A DNA stretch of 12,179 nucleotides, from contig JANTFK010000053.1 in the NCBI GenBank assembly GCA_024763595.1, positions 1-12,179 on the forward strand, read 5' to 3'. Every line of letters begins with the position of its first letter. Position 1 is the stretch's first letter. Position numbers and translations under genes: made by a program. Positions 1 through 7,467 of the stretch are shown here, in pieces. The DNA comes from Bacteroidales bacterium. Lineage in GTDB: Bacteria; Bacteroidota; Bacteroidia; Bacteroidales; GCA-2748055. Below the pieces are notes generated by a model. It was given only the letters and a program-made list of their open reading frames with translations, was not told the origin of the DNA and searched no databases.

Positions 1-93
1 GCCAGTGACGCTGATCTGATTGAAGCTAATTTCGAATCCATCGATGCCATTGCCGCTTTCATATTGAGGAAGAATCCTGCCCTTGTTGCATAA
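1..93 (+). CDS. Acyl carrier protein-like protein, C-terminal end (partial)
   Basis: Only the last 30 codons are present, open from the first base and ending in TAA at 91-93. The residues run ASDADLIEANFESIDAIAAF followed by a short basic tail. The pattern 'F-x-S-[IL]-x-A-I-A-x-F' is typical of the last helix of acyl or peptidyl carrier proteins, in which a Ser-Ile/Leu-Asp-Ala segment near the C-terminus packs against the bundle. The phosphopantetheine-attachment Asp-Ser-Leu site would lie upstream, outside the window, so carrier function cannot be confirmed here. The next gene starts 6 bases after the stop, and three enzymes that activate carboxyl groups follow, which fits a dedicated carrier of a small biosynthetic operon. 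Another small helical protein is possible, but the carrier-protein reading is favoured by both sequence and context. Confidence 0.6.
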   Translation, partial: ASDADLIEANFESIDAIAAFILRKNPALVA

Positions 94-99
94 ACACGT

Positions 100-2091
100 A
101 TGTGTGGTATCTCTGGTATATATAGCCCCAACTCTTTTGCCATCCAGCCCGCTACGATCAGAAAAATGTTAACCCAGATCCGGTACCGGGGACCTGATGA
201 GTCGGGTATATACATTGGTGCCGGGATCGGAATGGGGAGTGTCCGGTTAAGTATTATTGATCTGCTGCGGGGACAGCAACCGATGTCAGATCCGGAGGGT
301 GATCTCTGGATCGTTTACAACGGGGAGATCTTTAATTATGTGGAACTCCGGCAGGAGCTTACCGGTCTGGGTTATCGGTTCAGGACCGGAAGTGATACAG
401 AGGTGCTGTTAATGCTCTATAAACAATACAGGGAGGGGTGTCTGGAGAAACTGAACGGACAGTTTGCTTTTGCCATCTGGGACTCGAAAAGCCGGGAACT
501 GTTCCTGGCAAGGGACAGGATTGGGATCAGGCCACTTTATTACTTTCATCATAACGGGGATTTTGTATTTGCCTCGGAAATTAAAAGTATCATGGAGTCC
601 GGGTGTGTCACCGCGGAACTGGATCCCACTGCGCTGAACCAGCTGTTTACTTTCTGGACCATTCCATCCCCCGGAACCATGTTTCAGGGGGTTTATGAAT
701 TGCCTCCCGGCTATTTTTTGAGAATAGGTCCCGGCCAGTTTACCCTTGAGCCTTACTGGGAACTTGGTTTTACCTCCCGGGAGACTCCCTTCTCGACTGG
801 CGGATTTCAGGATGCCGTGGAGGAGTTTGACTCCCTGATTACTGATGCGGTGAGGCTCAGGCTCAGATCGGATGTGCAGGTGGCAGCTTATCTGAGCGGG
901 GGAATCGATTCAAGTGCTACAACATATTATATTAAAAAGGTTGAACCCGGACTGCTCAATACCTTTTCACTGGGTTTTGAGCAGAGGGAATATGATGAAA
1001 CTTCATTTCAACAGCAGGTTTCCCGATGGCTGAATACTTCCCATCATGCAGTAGTGAGCAGGGATCAGGATATTGCCAGCCATTTTGCGCAGGTATTGTG
1101 GCATACCGAAACCCCACTGTTACGTACGGGGGCCGTGCCCATGTTCCAATTGTCCAATCTGGTTTACGAACATGGAATTAAGGTTGTGATCACCGGGGAG
1201 GGAGCGGATGAATTGCTGGGCGGATACAACATTTTTAAAGAAGCTTTGATCAGGGAGTTCTGGTCACGGCAACCGGAATCCAGGATCAGGCCATTGCTGT
1301 TGCAAAAACTCTATCCTTACCTGGCCCAGTTCCAGGGAAGGAACCGGAACCTGCTTAAATTCTTTTTTGGTTACGGTTTGCAAGAGACCAGTTCACCGTT
1401 CTATTCACACCTGGTCCGCTGGAACAATTCCAACCATATCAAGGAACATTTTACCAGAGAGCTGCGCGATGCCTCCCGGCATGACCCGTTGGAATCGCTG
1501 ACAGGAATGCTCCCGCCCGGGTTTGAGAAACTGGATCTGTTAAGCAGGGCCCAGTGGATCGAATCCAAACTCTTTCTTTCCGGGTATCTCCTTTCGTCCC
1601 AGGGTGATCGCATGGCTATGGCACATTCGGTGGAGGGACGTTACCCCTTCCTGGATCACCGGGTGATCGAGTTTTGCACCAGGCTTCCTTCCAGTTATAA
1701 GATCAGGGGGCTGAATGAGAAGTACCTGCTGAAAAAATTAATGACCGGCCGGTTACCTGGAGAGGTTGTGAATCGTCCCAAACAGGCTTACCGGGCTCCT
1801 GTAGCCAGCAGCCTGGTTGCCGGGAATACACCCGGTTATTTGCGTGAAATGCTTTCACCCGGTCAACTTAAAAAACATGGTCTGTTTAAACCGGATACGG
1901 TAGAGAAACTGTTGGGCAGGCCGGGAAGCGGGAGCAGGGTGACTGAAAATGACAACATGGCCATCGCCGGGATATTATCCACCCAGATCTTGTTGGATCT
2001 GTTTGTGTCCGGGAACAATCCTTTCAGGGAGACCCGTTTGCGTATGGCGTGTCCTGTCCGGTATGATAAAACGATAAAAGTTACAAAATGA
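100..2091 (+). CDS. asnB: Asparagine synthase (glutamine-hydrolysing)-type amidotransferase
   Basis: 663-residue class II glutamine amidotransferase fused to an ATP-pyrophosphatase synthetase domain. The start is fixed by the chemistry: Met-Cys-Gly-Ile places Cys2 as the N-terminal nucleophile after Met removal. The glutaminase domain (about 1-215) shows RYRGPDESG, the SVRLSIID arginine and YNGEIFNY at 73-80. The synthetase domain carries the PP-loop SGGIDSS at 266-272 and GEGADELLGGY at 366-376. The family transfers glutamine-derived ammonia to an adenylated carboxylate, classically aspartate to asparagine. At 663 residues it is longer than E. coli AsnB (about 550) and nearer the size of AsnB-like proteins in polysaccharide and natural-product clusters. 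It sits 6 bases after a carrier-protein-like gene and overlaps the next gene by 4 bases (ATGA), so it is probably translationally coupled to it. The substrate may therefore not be free aspartate. The family is sure; the exact substrate and the symbol are not. Confidence 0.9.
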   Translation: MCGISGIYSPNSFAIQPATIRKMLTQIRYRGPDESGIYIGAGIGMGSVRLSIIDLLRGQQPMSDPEGDLWIVYNGEIFNYVELRQELTGLGYRFRTGSDTEVLLMLYKQYREGCLEKLNGQFAFAIWDSKSRELFLARDRIGIRPLYYFHHNGDFVFASEIKSIMESGCVTAELDPTALNQLFTFWTIPSPGTMFQGVYELPPGYFLRIGPGQFTLEPYWELGFTSRETPFSTGGFQDAVEEFDSLITDAVRLRLRSDVQVAAYLSGGIDSSATTYYIKKVEPGLLNTFSLGFEQREYDETSFQQQVSRWLNTSHHAVVSRDQDIASHFAQVLWHTETPLLRTGAVPMFQLSNLVYEHGIKVVITGEGADELLGGYNIFKEALIREFWSRQPESRIRPLLLQKLYPYLAQFQGRNRNLLKFFFGYGLQETSSPFYSHLVRWNNSNHIKEHFTRELRDASRHDPLESLTGMLPPGFEKLDLLSRAQWIESKLFLSGYLLSSQGDRMAMAHSVEGRYPFLDHRVIEFCTRLPSSYKIRGLNEKYLLKKLMTGRLPGEVVNRPKQAYRAPVASSLVAGNTPGYLREMLSPGQLKKHGLFKPDTVEKLLGRPGSGSRVTENDNMAIAGILSTQILLDLFVSGNNPFRETRLRMACPVRYDKTIKVTK

Positions 2092-3077
2092 GCAGAGCTG
2101 AATTTCATGAAAATATCCTGAAGATAAAAGATGTGGAAAGCGTGGTTAATCAGATCACTGAAAAACTGCGGGAAGATGTGACAGTAAACTTTCACAGATT
2201 TGGTGGTGTTATTGGATTGAGCGGCGGGATCGATTCATCGGTCACCATGGCACTTGCTGCCAGGGCGTTGGGACCTGAGAAACTGCTGGGGGTGATGATG
2301 CCGGAGAAAGATTCCAGCCCGGACAGTGCAGTACTGGCCACCATGCTGGCAAATCAATTTGATGTTCCTACCATTATGGAGGAGATTACCGGTGCACTGG
2401 ATGGCTTCAGATGTTATGAAAGAAGGGATGAAGCTGTCAGGGAGATTGTTCCGGAATATGATCCATCCATCGATAAGATGAAGATCGGGATCAAACATGA
2501 AGGTACCGGTTCATTGCTTCCACCGCTCTTTCATCTGACGGTGGTTCATGCGGATGGGACTGAGACAGTAAGACGATTACCTGTCAAACAGATGCAGGCG
2601 ATAATAGCTGCATCGAACTTCAAACAGAGATCACGGATGTCCTTTCTTTACTATCATGCAGAACGGTTACACTATGCAGTGATCGGTACACCCAACAAGC
2701 ATGAAGTGGAACAGGGATTCTTTGTTAAATTTGGAGACGGGGGTGCGGATCTGTTCCCCATTGGCCGACTTTATAAGACCCAGGTATACCAACTGGCTGA
2801 ATACCTGGGTATTCCTGAAGAGATCAGGAAGCGGACACCCACAACCGATACTTACAGTGCTGAACAGACCCAGGAGGAGTTTTTTTACGAGTTCCCGTTT
2901 GAACAGCTGGACCTGTTATGGTATGCCTTTGAAAATAACATTGATCCGGTGAAGGCCGGAGGTGTAATGGGTATGCCGGCAACAGCTATAACAAATGTCT
3001 ACAGGAATTTTGAAAGGAAAAGCGAGACCACAGCATACCTGAGGATGTCAGCGCGTAATGACTATGCTTTTCTCTGA
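2088..3077 (+). CDS. NAD synthetase-like ammonia-dependent ligase (NadE family, with insert)
   Basis: 329 residues with the NadE adenylation fold. It has PP-loop SGGIDSS at 45-51, MPEKDSSP at 71-78, the N-x3-R-x-RM region at 177-184, IGTPNKHEVEQGFF at 199-212, and GDGGADLFPIG with LYKTQV at 217-233. The family adenylates a carboxylate and amidates it, normally nicotinate adenine dinucleotide to NAD+. No nitrilase-type glutaminase domain is present, so ammonia must come from solution or a partner. Two features are unusual. About 50 extra residues (roughly 120-170) lie between the PP-loop half and the N-x3-R-x-RM region, making it longer than single-domain NadE (about 245-275). The downstream substrate loop, usually close to K-x-P-[ST]-A-x-L with Q-x-D-E, reads RTPTTDT with QTQEE. 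Its ATG overlaps the asnB stop by 4 bases and an acyl ligase follows. A specialised amide synthetase of the operon is as likely as a housekeeping NadE. Family sure, substrate unknown. Confidence 0.85.
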   Translation: MSRAEFHENILKIKDVESVVNQITEKLREDVTVNFHRFGGVIGLSGGIDSSVTMALAARALGPEKLLGVMMPEKDSSPDSAVLATMLANQFDVPTIMEEITGALDGFRCYERRDEAVREIVPEYDPSIDKMKIGIKHEGTGSLLPPLFHLTVVHADGTETVRRLPVKQMQAIIAASNFKQRSRMSFLYYHAERLHYAVIGTPNKHEVEQGFFVKFGDGGADLFPIGRLYKTQVYQLAEYLGIPEEIRKRTPTTDTYSAEQTQEEFFYEFPFEQLDLLWYAFENNIDPVKAGGVMGMPATAITNVYRNFERKSETTAYLRMSARNDYAFL

Positions 3078-3094
3078 ACCAATTACAGGTGACC

Positions 3095-4597
3095 ATGAAT
3101 GTTTACGACTATCTGTTTAAAGAATCGGGTTTCCTTTATAAAAACTTTTTATTGGGGAACAAGGAGCAACTGTCCTATGCAAAATTGTATAAAGAATCCC
3201 TCAGACTGGCGCGCCACCTGAAAGAGACTTACGGGCAGCAGAATAACATTCTACTTGTTGCTCCCAACTCGGTCTTCTTCCTGGTGGTCTATCTGGCCAT
3301 TATGAAATCGGGAAATGTGTGTGTTCCCTTGAATCCCGCTATCGGGAAACGCAATCTCTCTATGATCCTGGATATTTGTCAGGCCGGGATCGCTTTTGTG
3401 GAGGAATCTTTGATGGATGACAGATGGGAACCCCTGGAACATGTTTATAACCGGATCCCCCCTGTCAAAAATGGAAAAAACGGTTTCTCCCTGGATCTGT
3501 TCAACGAACAGGAATTTGATGAGAACCGTATGGCAGAGATCATATTTACTTCCGGATCCACTGGAGAACCTAAAGGGGTGATGATAACCCATAAGAATAT
3601 CATTGCCAATACCAACTCGATCATTCAGTATCTTCGGCTTACCGGAGATGATATCATGGAGGTAGTGTTGCCATTTTACTATTGTTACGGGCTCTCCCTG
3701 TTACATACTCATCTGAAAGTGGGGGGGAGTATTGTATTCAATAATAACTTTATGTTCATTGGACAGGTGATCAAAGACCTGCAGGATTACAGGTGCACAG
3801 GTTTTGCCGGTGTCCCCAGTCATTTCCAGATCCTGTTGAGGAAATCAAAATCGTTCAAAACCACCACCTTCCCGGCTTTGCGGTATGTTACCCAGGCAGG
3901 GGGGAAGCTGCATGAGGTCTTTATCCGGGAATTTATGGATAGTCAGCCCGGAATCAGGTTCTATGTCATGTATGGCCAGACAGAGGCGACTGCACGCCTT
4001 GCTTATCTCACCCCTGAAAGGTTACGCGATAAGACCGGTTCACTTGGGAAAGCCATTCCCGGTGTTGAACTGAAGATCGTGGACGACAGGGGCAGAACCA
4101 TTGAACAACCCGGAGTGGTTGGTGAACTGGTTGCCAGGGGTGACAATATCATGTCCGGATACATGGGAGATGAGGAAGGAACCAGGCAAACCCTTAAAAA
4201 TGGCTGGTTGCATACAGGGGATCTGGTCTACCGGGATGGGGATGGTTTTTATTATCATACAGCCCGCAGAAAGGAAATTATAAAAGCAGGGGGAAAAAGA
4301 GTCAGTCCAAAAGAGATTGAGGAAGTAATCGTTTCCATCCCCGGAGTGGTGGATTGTTCTGTTCACGGAGTATTTGATGAGTTACTGGGGGAAACATTAA
4401 AGGCTGAGATCGTTCTGGCAGACGTTCAACAGGTGGAAATAGATGAGACAGTTATTAAGCGGATGTGTGCAGAAAAACTATCCCCTGAAAAGGTGCCCCA
4501 GATCATTCGGTTTACCAGTAAGATGGTGGTGGCGGGCACAGGTAAAAAGATCAGAAAGCCAAACGGAGTTATACCCGGGCCAACAGATACTCCCTGA
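3095..4597 (+). CDS. AMP-dependent acyl/amino-acid ligase (ANL superfamily)
   Basis: 500 residues from the ATG at 3095; an in-frame GTG at 3089 would add two residues and cannot be excluded. ANL adenylating enzymes convert a carboxylate and ATP to an acyl-AMP, then transfer it to CoA or a carrier-protein thiol. Visible motifs are the P-loop TSGSTGEPKG at about 152-161, YGQTEA at about 293-298, the HTGD adenine/ribose motif at about 373-376, the hinge motif TARRKEIIKAGG (usually G-R-x-K/D), and a C-terminal GTGKKIRK carrying the expected catalytic lysine. No thiolation domain is fused, so a separate carrier, plausibly the one at the left edge, would accept the acyl group. The length is normal for a stand-alone ligase. 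It follows the NadE-like gene by 17 bases (11 for GTG) and is the last gene of the + strand string. Its 3' end overlaps thrC by 29 bases tail to tail. Substrate not predictable by eye. Confidence 0.9.
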   Translation: MNVYDYLFKESGFLYKNFLLGNKEQLSYAKLYKESLRLARHLKETYGQQNNILLVAPNSVFFLVVYLAIMKSGNVCVPLNPAIGKRNLSMILDICQAGIAFVEESLMDDRWEPLEHVYNRIPPVKNGKNGFSLDLFNEQEFDENRMAEIIFTSGSTGEPKGVMITHKNIIANTNSIIQYLRLTGDDIMEVVLPFYYCYGLSLLHTHLKVGGSIVFNNNFMFIGQVIKDLQDYRCTGFAGVPSHFQILLRKSKSFKTTTFPALRYVTQAGGKLHEVFIREFMDSQPGIRFYVMYGQTEATARLAYLTPERLRDKTGSLGKAIPGVELKIVDDRGRTIEQPGVVGELVARGDNIMSGYMGDEEGTRQTLKNGWLHTGDLVYRDGDGFYYHTARRKEIIKAGGKRVSPKEIEEVIVSIPGVVDCSVHGVFDELLGETLKAEIVLADVQQVEIDETVIKRMCAEKLSPEKVPQIIRFTSKMVVAGTGKKIRKPNGVIPGPTDTP

Positions 4598-5867
4598 AAT
4601 CACGATATGCCGGTTTGATCACGGTGGATTGTTTTTTCCTTTCAGCAAAAACAGCCAGTCGCTCCGGTACCTGCAATGGTTTTCCGGTCACCTCTTCCAC
4701 GCTTTCCCTGAATTTGGCCGGATGGGCAGTCTCCAGGAAGATTCCCGTGTATTCCGGATGTTGATCCAGATAGGTCCTTGCAGCCTGGTACCCCGTTGCT
4801 CCGTGCGGGTCACAGAGATACCCGGTTCCTTCATAAACGGTTCGAATGATCTTTTTGATCCCGGGGTCCGAATAGGAATATCCTTCCATCAGGTCTGTGA
4901 TCCGTTCATGGTTGTGTTCAAATAGATCCAGGATCCTTTCAAAATTGCTGGGATTGCCCACATCCATGGCATTGGCAATGGTGGCCACAGAGGGCCTGGG
5001 AGTGAACTTGGCCGTCTGCAGGTAGACCGGAACGATATCGTTCAGATTGTTGGCGGAAAGAAACCGGTGGACCGGGAGCCCCATCTCCCTGGCCATAAGC
5101 CCGGCGGTCATGTTTCCGTAATTGCCACTGGGAACCGCAAAGAGGAGTTTCGCATGGTCGGGGGCCTGGGCCCAGGCCCTGAAATAGTAGAATGCCTGGG
5201 GCAGGAACCGGGCCAGGTTGATCGAGTTGGCGGAGGTCAGGGTCATCTGCTGCAACAGTTCCCGGTCCATAAAGGCCTGTTTTACCAGTTGCTGACAATC
5301 ATCAAATGTACCGGAGACCTCCACGGCTGAGATGTTTTCTCCCAGGGTGGTGAACTGTTTCTCCTGGAGCGGCGTCACCAGTCCGGACGGATAAAGAACA
5401 TGGACCCTGATACCGGGGACCCCCAGGAATCCGCTGGCCACGGCGCTGCCCGTATCTCCCGATGTGGCCACCAGCACATGGATATCCTGTTCCATCTCTC
5501 TGGTATAATACCCGAGCAGCCTGGCCAGAAACCTGGCCCCCACATCCTTAAAGGCGAGGGTGGGGCCATGGAACAGCTCCAGCGCATAAATTTTTTCTTC
5601 AACCTGTACCAGGGGGGTGTCGAAGTTGACCGCCTCCTCCACAAGGGGTTGCAGCTTATCCACGGGGATGTCTTCCCCGAAAAGCAGTCCCGAGAGCATC
5701 ACAGCGATCTGTGTCAGGTCCATCTTCTGCAATCTTTCCAGTTGATCCCTGGAAAGAATGGGGATGGGAGCCGGCATAAAGAGTCCCCCGTCGGGAGCGA
5801 GCCCTTTCATCAGCGCCTCCCTGAGCCCGAACCTCAATTCCCGGTTACTGGTACTGTAATAGTGCAT
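4569..5867 (-). CDS. thrC: Threonine synthase
   Basis: 432-residue PLP enzyme converting O-phospho-L-homoserine to L-threonine and phosphate, the last step of the pathway encoded by this operon. The start MHYYSTSN is typical of the family. The PLP lysine is Lys107 in HGPTLAFKDVG, the same spacing as in E. coli ThrC (428 aa). ATSGDTGSA and the phosphate-binding PSGNYGN follow, and the DVGNPSNFER segment matches the long E. coli/yeast-type subfamily, not the short plant-like class. The frame stays open upstream to 6050, but that would bury 183 bases in thrB, and the ATG at 5865-5867 lies one base after the thrB stop, so it is clearly the right start. thrC is the last gene of the thr operon. It ends in TAA at 4569-4571, inside the 3' end of the opposing acyl ligase. 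Confidence 0.96.
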   Translation of the reverse strand: MHYYSTSNRELRFGLREALMKGLAPDGGLFMPAPIPILSRDQLERLQKMDLTQIAVMLSGLLFGEDIPVDKLQPLVEEAVNFDTPLVQVEEKIYALELFHGPTLAFKDVGARFLARLLGYYTREMEQDIHVLVATSGDTGSAVASGFLGVPGIRVHVLYPSGLVTPLQEKQFTTLGENISAVEVSGTFDDCQQLVKQAFMDRELLQQMTLTSANSINLARFLPQAFYYFRAWAQAPDHAKLLFAVPSGNYGNMTAGLMAREMGLPVHRFLSANNLNDIVPVYLQTAKFTPRPSVATIANAMDVGNPSNFERILDLFEHNHERITDLMEGYSYSDPGIKKIIRTVYEGTGYLCDPHGATGYQAARTYLDQHPEYTGIFLETAHPAKFRESVEEVTGKPLQVPERLAVFAERKKQSTVIKPAYRDFREYLLARV

Positions 5868-5868
5868 A

Positions 5869-6795
5869 TCAGATGATTTTGCAGCCTGCCTCGCTGATCC
5901 TTGAAATATAGAGGTCGTTTCTGATTCCCCTGCCGGTAAAGTGTTCCTGCATGCACCGGCCCACCGAGGCCGCCATATCCCCGCCCCTGCAAAGACTGAA
6001 AACAGACGGTCCTGATCCCGATAGACCGGTTCCAATGGAACCTGCCTCAATGGCGTGTTGTTTTAATTCATCAAAACCGGGCAGTTGCCCCGTCCGGTAG
6101 GGTTCAGCAAACGCGTCGGAGACAGAGCGGCTGATCAGGGAGTAATCGCCGGTGGCGAGCCCGGCCACCAGTCCGGCCAGGTTGCCGCATTGCGTGAGTG
6201 CCGTTTTCAGGGGTACCTGTTCGGGTATCAGCTTCCGGCTTTCCACAGTTTTTACCTCATATTCCGGATGGACCACGGCACACCAGAGGTCCTTCGGGTA
6301 GGGAATGTGTTTGATATCCAGCGGATCGTAACCGCGGATCAGGGTAATTCCCCCCAGCATGGCAGGGGCAATATTATCTGCATGGGTGGCACCGCTTGCA
6401 ATGCGTTCCCCTGCCAGGGCATGGGGAATAAGTGCCATGGTGTTCAGGGGGTTCCCAAGTAATTCATTGATCCCCACCACGGCGGCCACACAACTGGCTG
6501 CACTGGATCCCACACCGCTGCCCGGATTGATCTTCCGGGTGAACCGCAGCTCAAAGCCCTCCCCGCTGGCCACCTCCTCCAGGAGGGAGGCAGCCGCCAC
6601 TGCGGCCACATTCTTTGCGGGATCCAGGGGAAGGTTACATCCCGATTCGTCAATCAGTACCAGTTTTCCGGAATCATTGCGCCGGATAATCATCTCATCC
6701 CCCGGGGATTCCAGTGCAAATCCCAGCAGGTCAAATCCAGGTCCCACGTTGGAAACGGTGGCCGGTCCATATATTTTTACTTCTCTATGGTCCAT
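5869..6795 (-). CDS. thrB: Homoserine kinase (GHMP family)
   Basis: 308 residues. Phosphorylates the hydroxyl of L-homoserine with ATP, giving the substrate of ThrC. N-terminal GPATVSNVGPGFDLLGFAL is the usual homoserine-kinase opening. The GHMP ATP-binding motif is PGSGVGSSAAS at 91-101, and the glycine-rich C-terminal motif GLSGSGPS is at 257-264. The size is normal (E. coli ThrB about 310). The ATG shares its A with the TAA stop of the HAD gene (a 1-base TAATG overlap), and the TGA stop is one base before thrC, so the gene is certainly cotranscribed and probably translationally coupled on both sides. Nothing looks truncated. Confidence 0.96.
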   Translation of the reverse strand: MDHREVKIYGPATVSNVGPGFDLLGFALESPGDEMIIRRNDSGKLVLIDESGCNLPLDPAKNVAAVAAASLLEEVASGEGFELRFTRKINPGSGVGSSAASCVAAVVGINELLGNPLNTMALIPHALAGERIASGATHADNIAPAMLGGITLIRGYDPLDIKHIPYPKDLWCAVVHPEYEVKTVESRKLIPEQVPLKTALTQCGNLAGLVAGLATGDYSLISRSVSDAFAEPYRTGQLPGFDELKQHAIEAGSIGTGLSGSGPSVFSLCRGGDMAASVGRCMQEHFTGRGIRNDLYISRISEAGCKII

Positions 6796-7457
6796 TACAG
6801 CGCTTCCAGCATTTGAAAAGATTGGTCATTGATCTCATAGAGGGAGCTGATCTTCAGGTCGGCCGCCCCGAATCTTTCCTGGTTGTACTCTGCCGGGTCC
6901 GGCAGGGCAACCACTTTCATGCGGGCAGCCTTGGCGGCGATCACACCATAAAATGAGTCTTCAATGGCCAGGCAACATACCGGGTCGGTCTCCAAAAGTG
7001 CGGCAGTATGCAAATAGACCTCCGGGTGTGGTTTCCCCTGCATCTTCTCTGCAGCAGAGACCTTCAATGTAAAAAAACCTTTCAGTCCGTGCCGCTCCAT
7101 GGCTGCATCAATATGGGCCTCGGAGGAGCAGGATGCCAGGGCCACCGGCAGTCCTTTATCCAGGAAGAAACGAATGGTTTCTTTAGCACCATCCATCAGC
7201 GGCACTTCCCGCTTCATGGTTTCTTCCATTAATTCATCATGCCGTTGCATGAGGATTTCGGGCTTCGCCCCATTCAGGTTAAAACGGTTGCTCCAGTGTG
7301 CCACCATCTCTTCAGTCCTGAGCCCCCTGGTCTGAACCAGCAATTCATCGGTGAGTTCGATACCAAGTTCCCGGAATATGGCCCGCTCGGTCTCTTGCCA
7401 GTAGTTTTCGGAATCTATCAGGACACCGTCCATATCAAATATTACAGCTTTAATCAT
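6795..7457 (-). CDS. HAD-superfamily phosphatase, HxpB/beta-phosphoglucomutase-like
   Basis: 220 residues from the ATG at 7457. The frame extends to an ATG at 7481, but that lies inside thrA, and MIKAVIFDMDG is the natural family start. All four HAD motifs are present: I, FDMDGVLIDSE with nucleophile Asp8 and acid Asp10; II, Ser109 in LASCSS; III, Lys142 in GKPHPEVY; IV, IEDS with Glu166 and Asp167. A helical cap (about 15-85) sits between motifs I and II, the C1 type of the phosphoglucomutase-like group. From memory the protein resembles E. coli HxpB (YniC), a hexitol/2-deoxyglucose-6-phosphate phosphatase, especially around SAAEK, KPHPxVYL and AARMK. It lies 10 bases after thrA and overlaps thrB by 1 base, so it is an integral operon member, though no threonine-pathway step needs a phosphatase. 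Metabolite repair or an unrelated sugar-phosphate role are both possible. Family sure, substrate unknown. Confidence 0.9.
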   Translation of the reverse strand: MIKAVIFDMDGVLIDSENYWQETERAIFRELGIELTDELLVQTRGLRTEEMVAHWSNRFNLNGAKPEILMQRHDELMEETMKREVPLMDGAKETIRFFLDKGLPVALASCSSEAHIDAAMERHGLKGFFTLKVSAAEKMQGKPHPEVYLHTAALLETDPVCCLAIEDSFYGVIAAKAARMKVVALPDPAEYNQERFGAADLKISSLYEINDQSFQMLEAL

Positions 7458-7467
7458 CTTCCTTACC

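Noticed and set aside
4443..4925. A 160-codon + strand frame crossing the end of the ligase and into thrC
   Set aside because: It is the out-of-frame shadow of two well-supported genes; the translation has no recognisable domain and is rich in Pro, Gly, Ser and Arg.
5400..5876. A 158-codon + strand frame antisense to thrC
   Set aside because: It is fully covered by a confident gene, has no motif, and has no start context or upstream promoter.
5868..6050. A 61-residue N-terminal extension of thrC in the same open frame
   Set aside because: It would lie fully inside thrB, has no family similarity, and the ATG at 5867 gives the normal ThrC start one base after the thrB stop.
6359..6832. A 157-codon + strand frame antisense to thrB
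   Set aside because: It mirrors the conserved GHMP motif region of thrB; its low-complexity Ala/Ser/Pro translation is typical of an antisense shadow.
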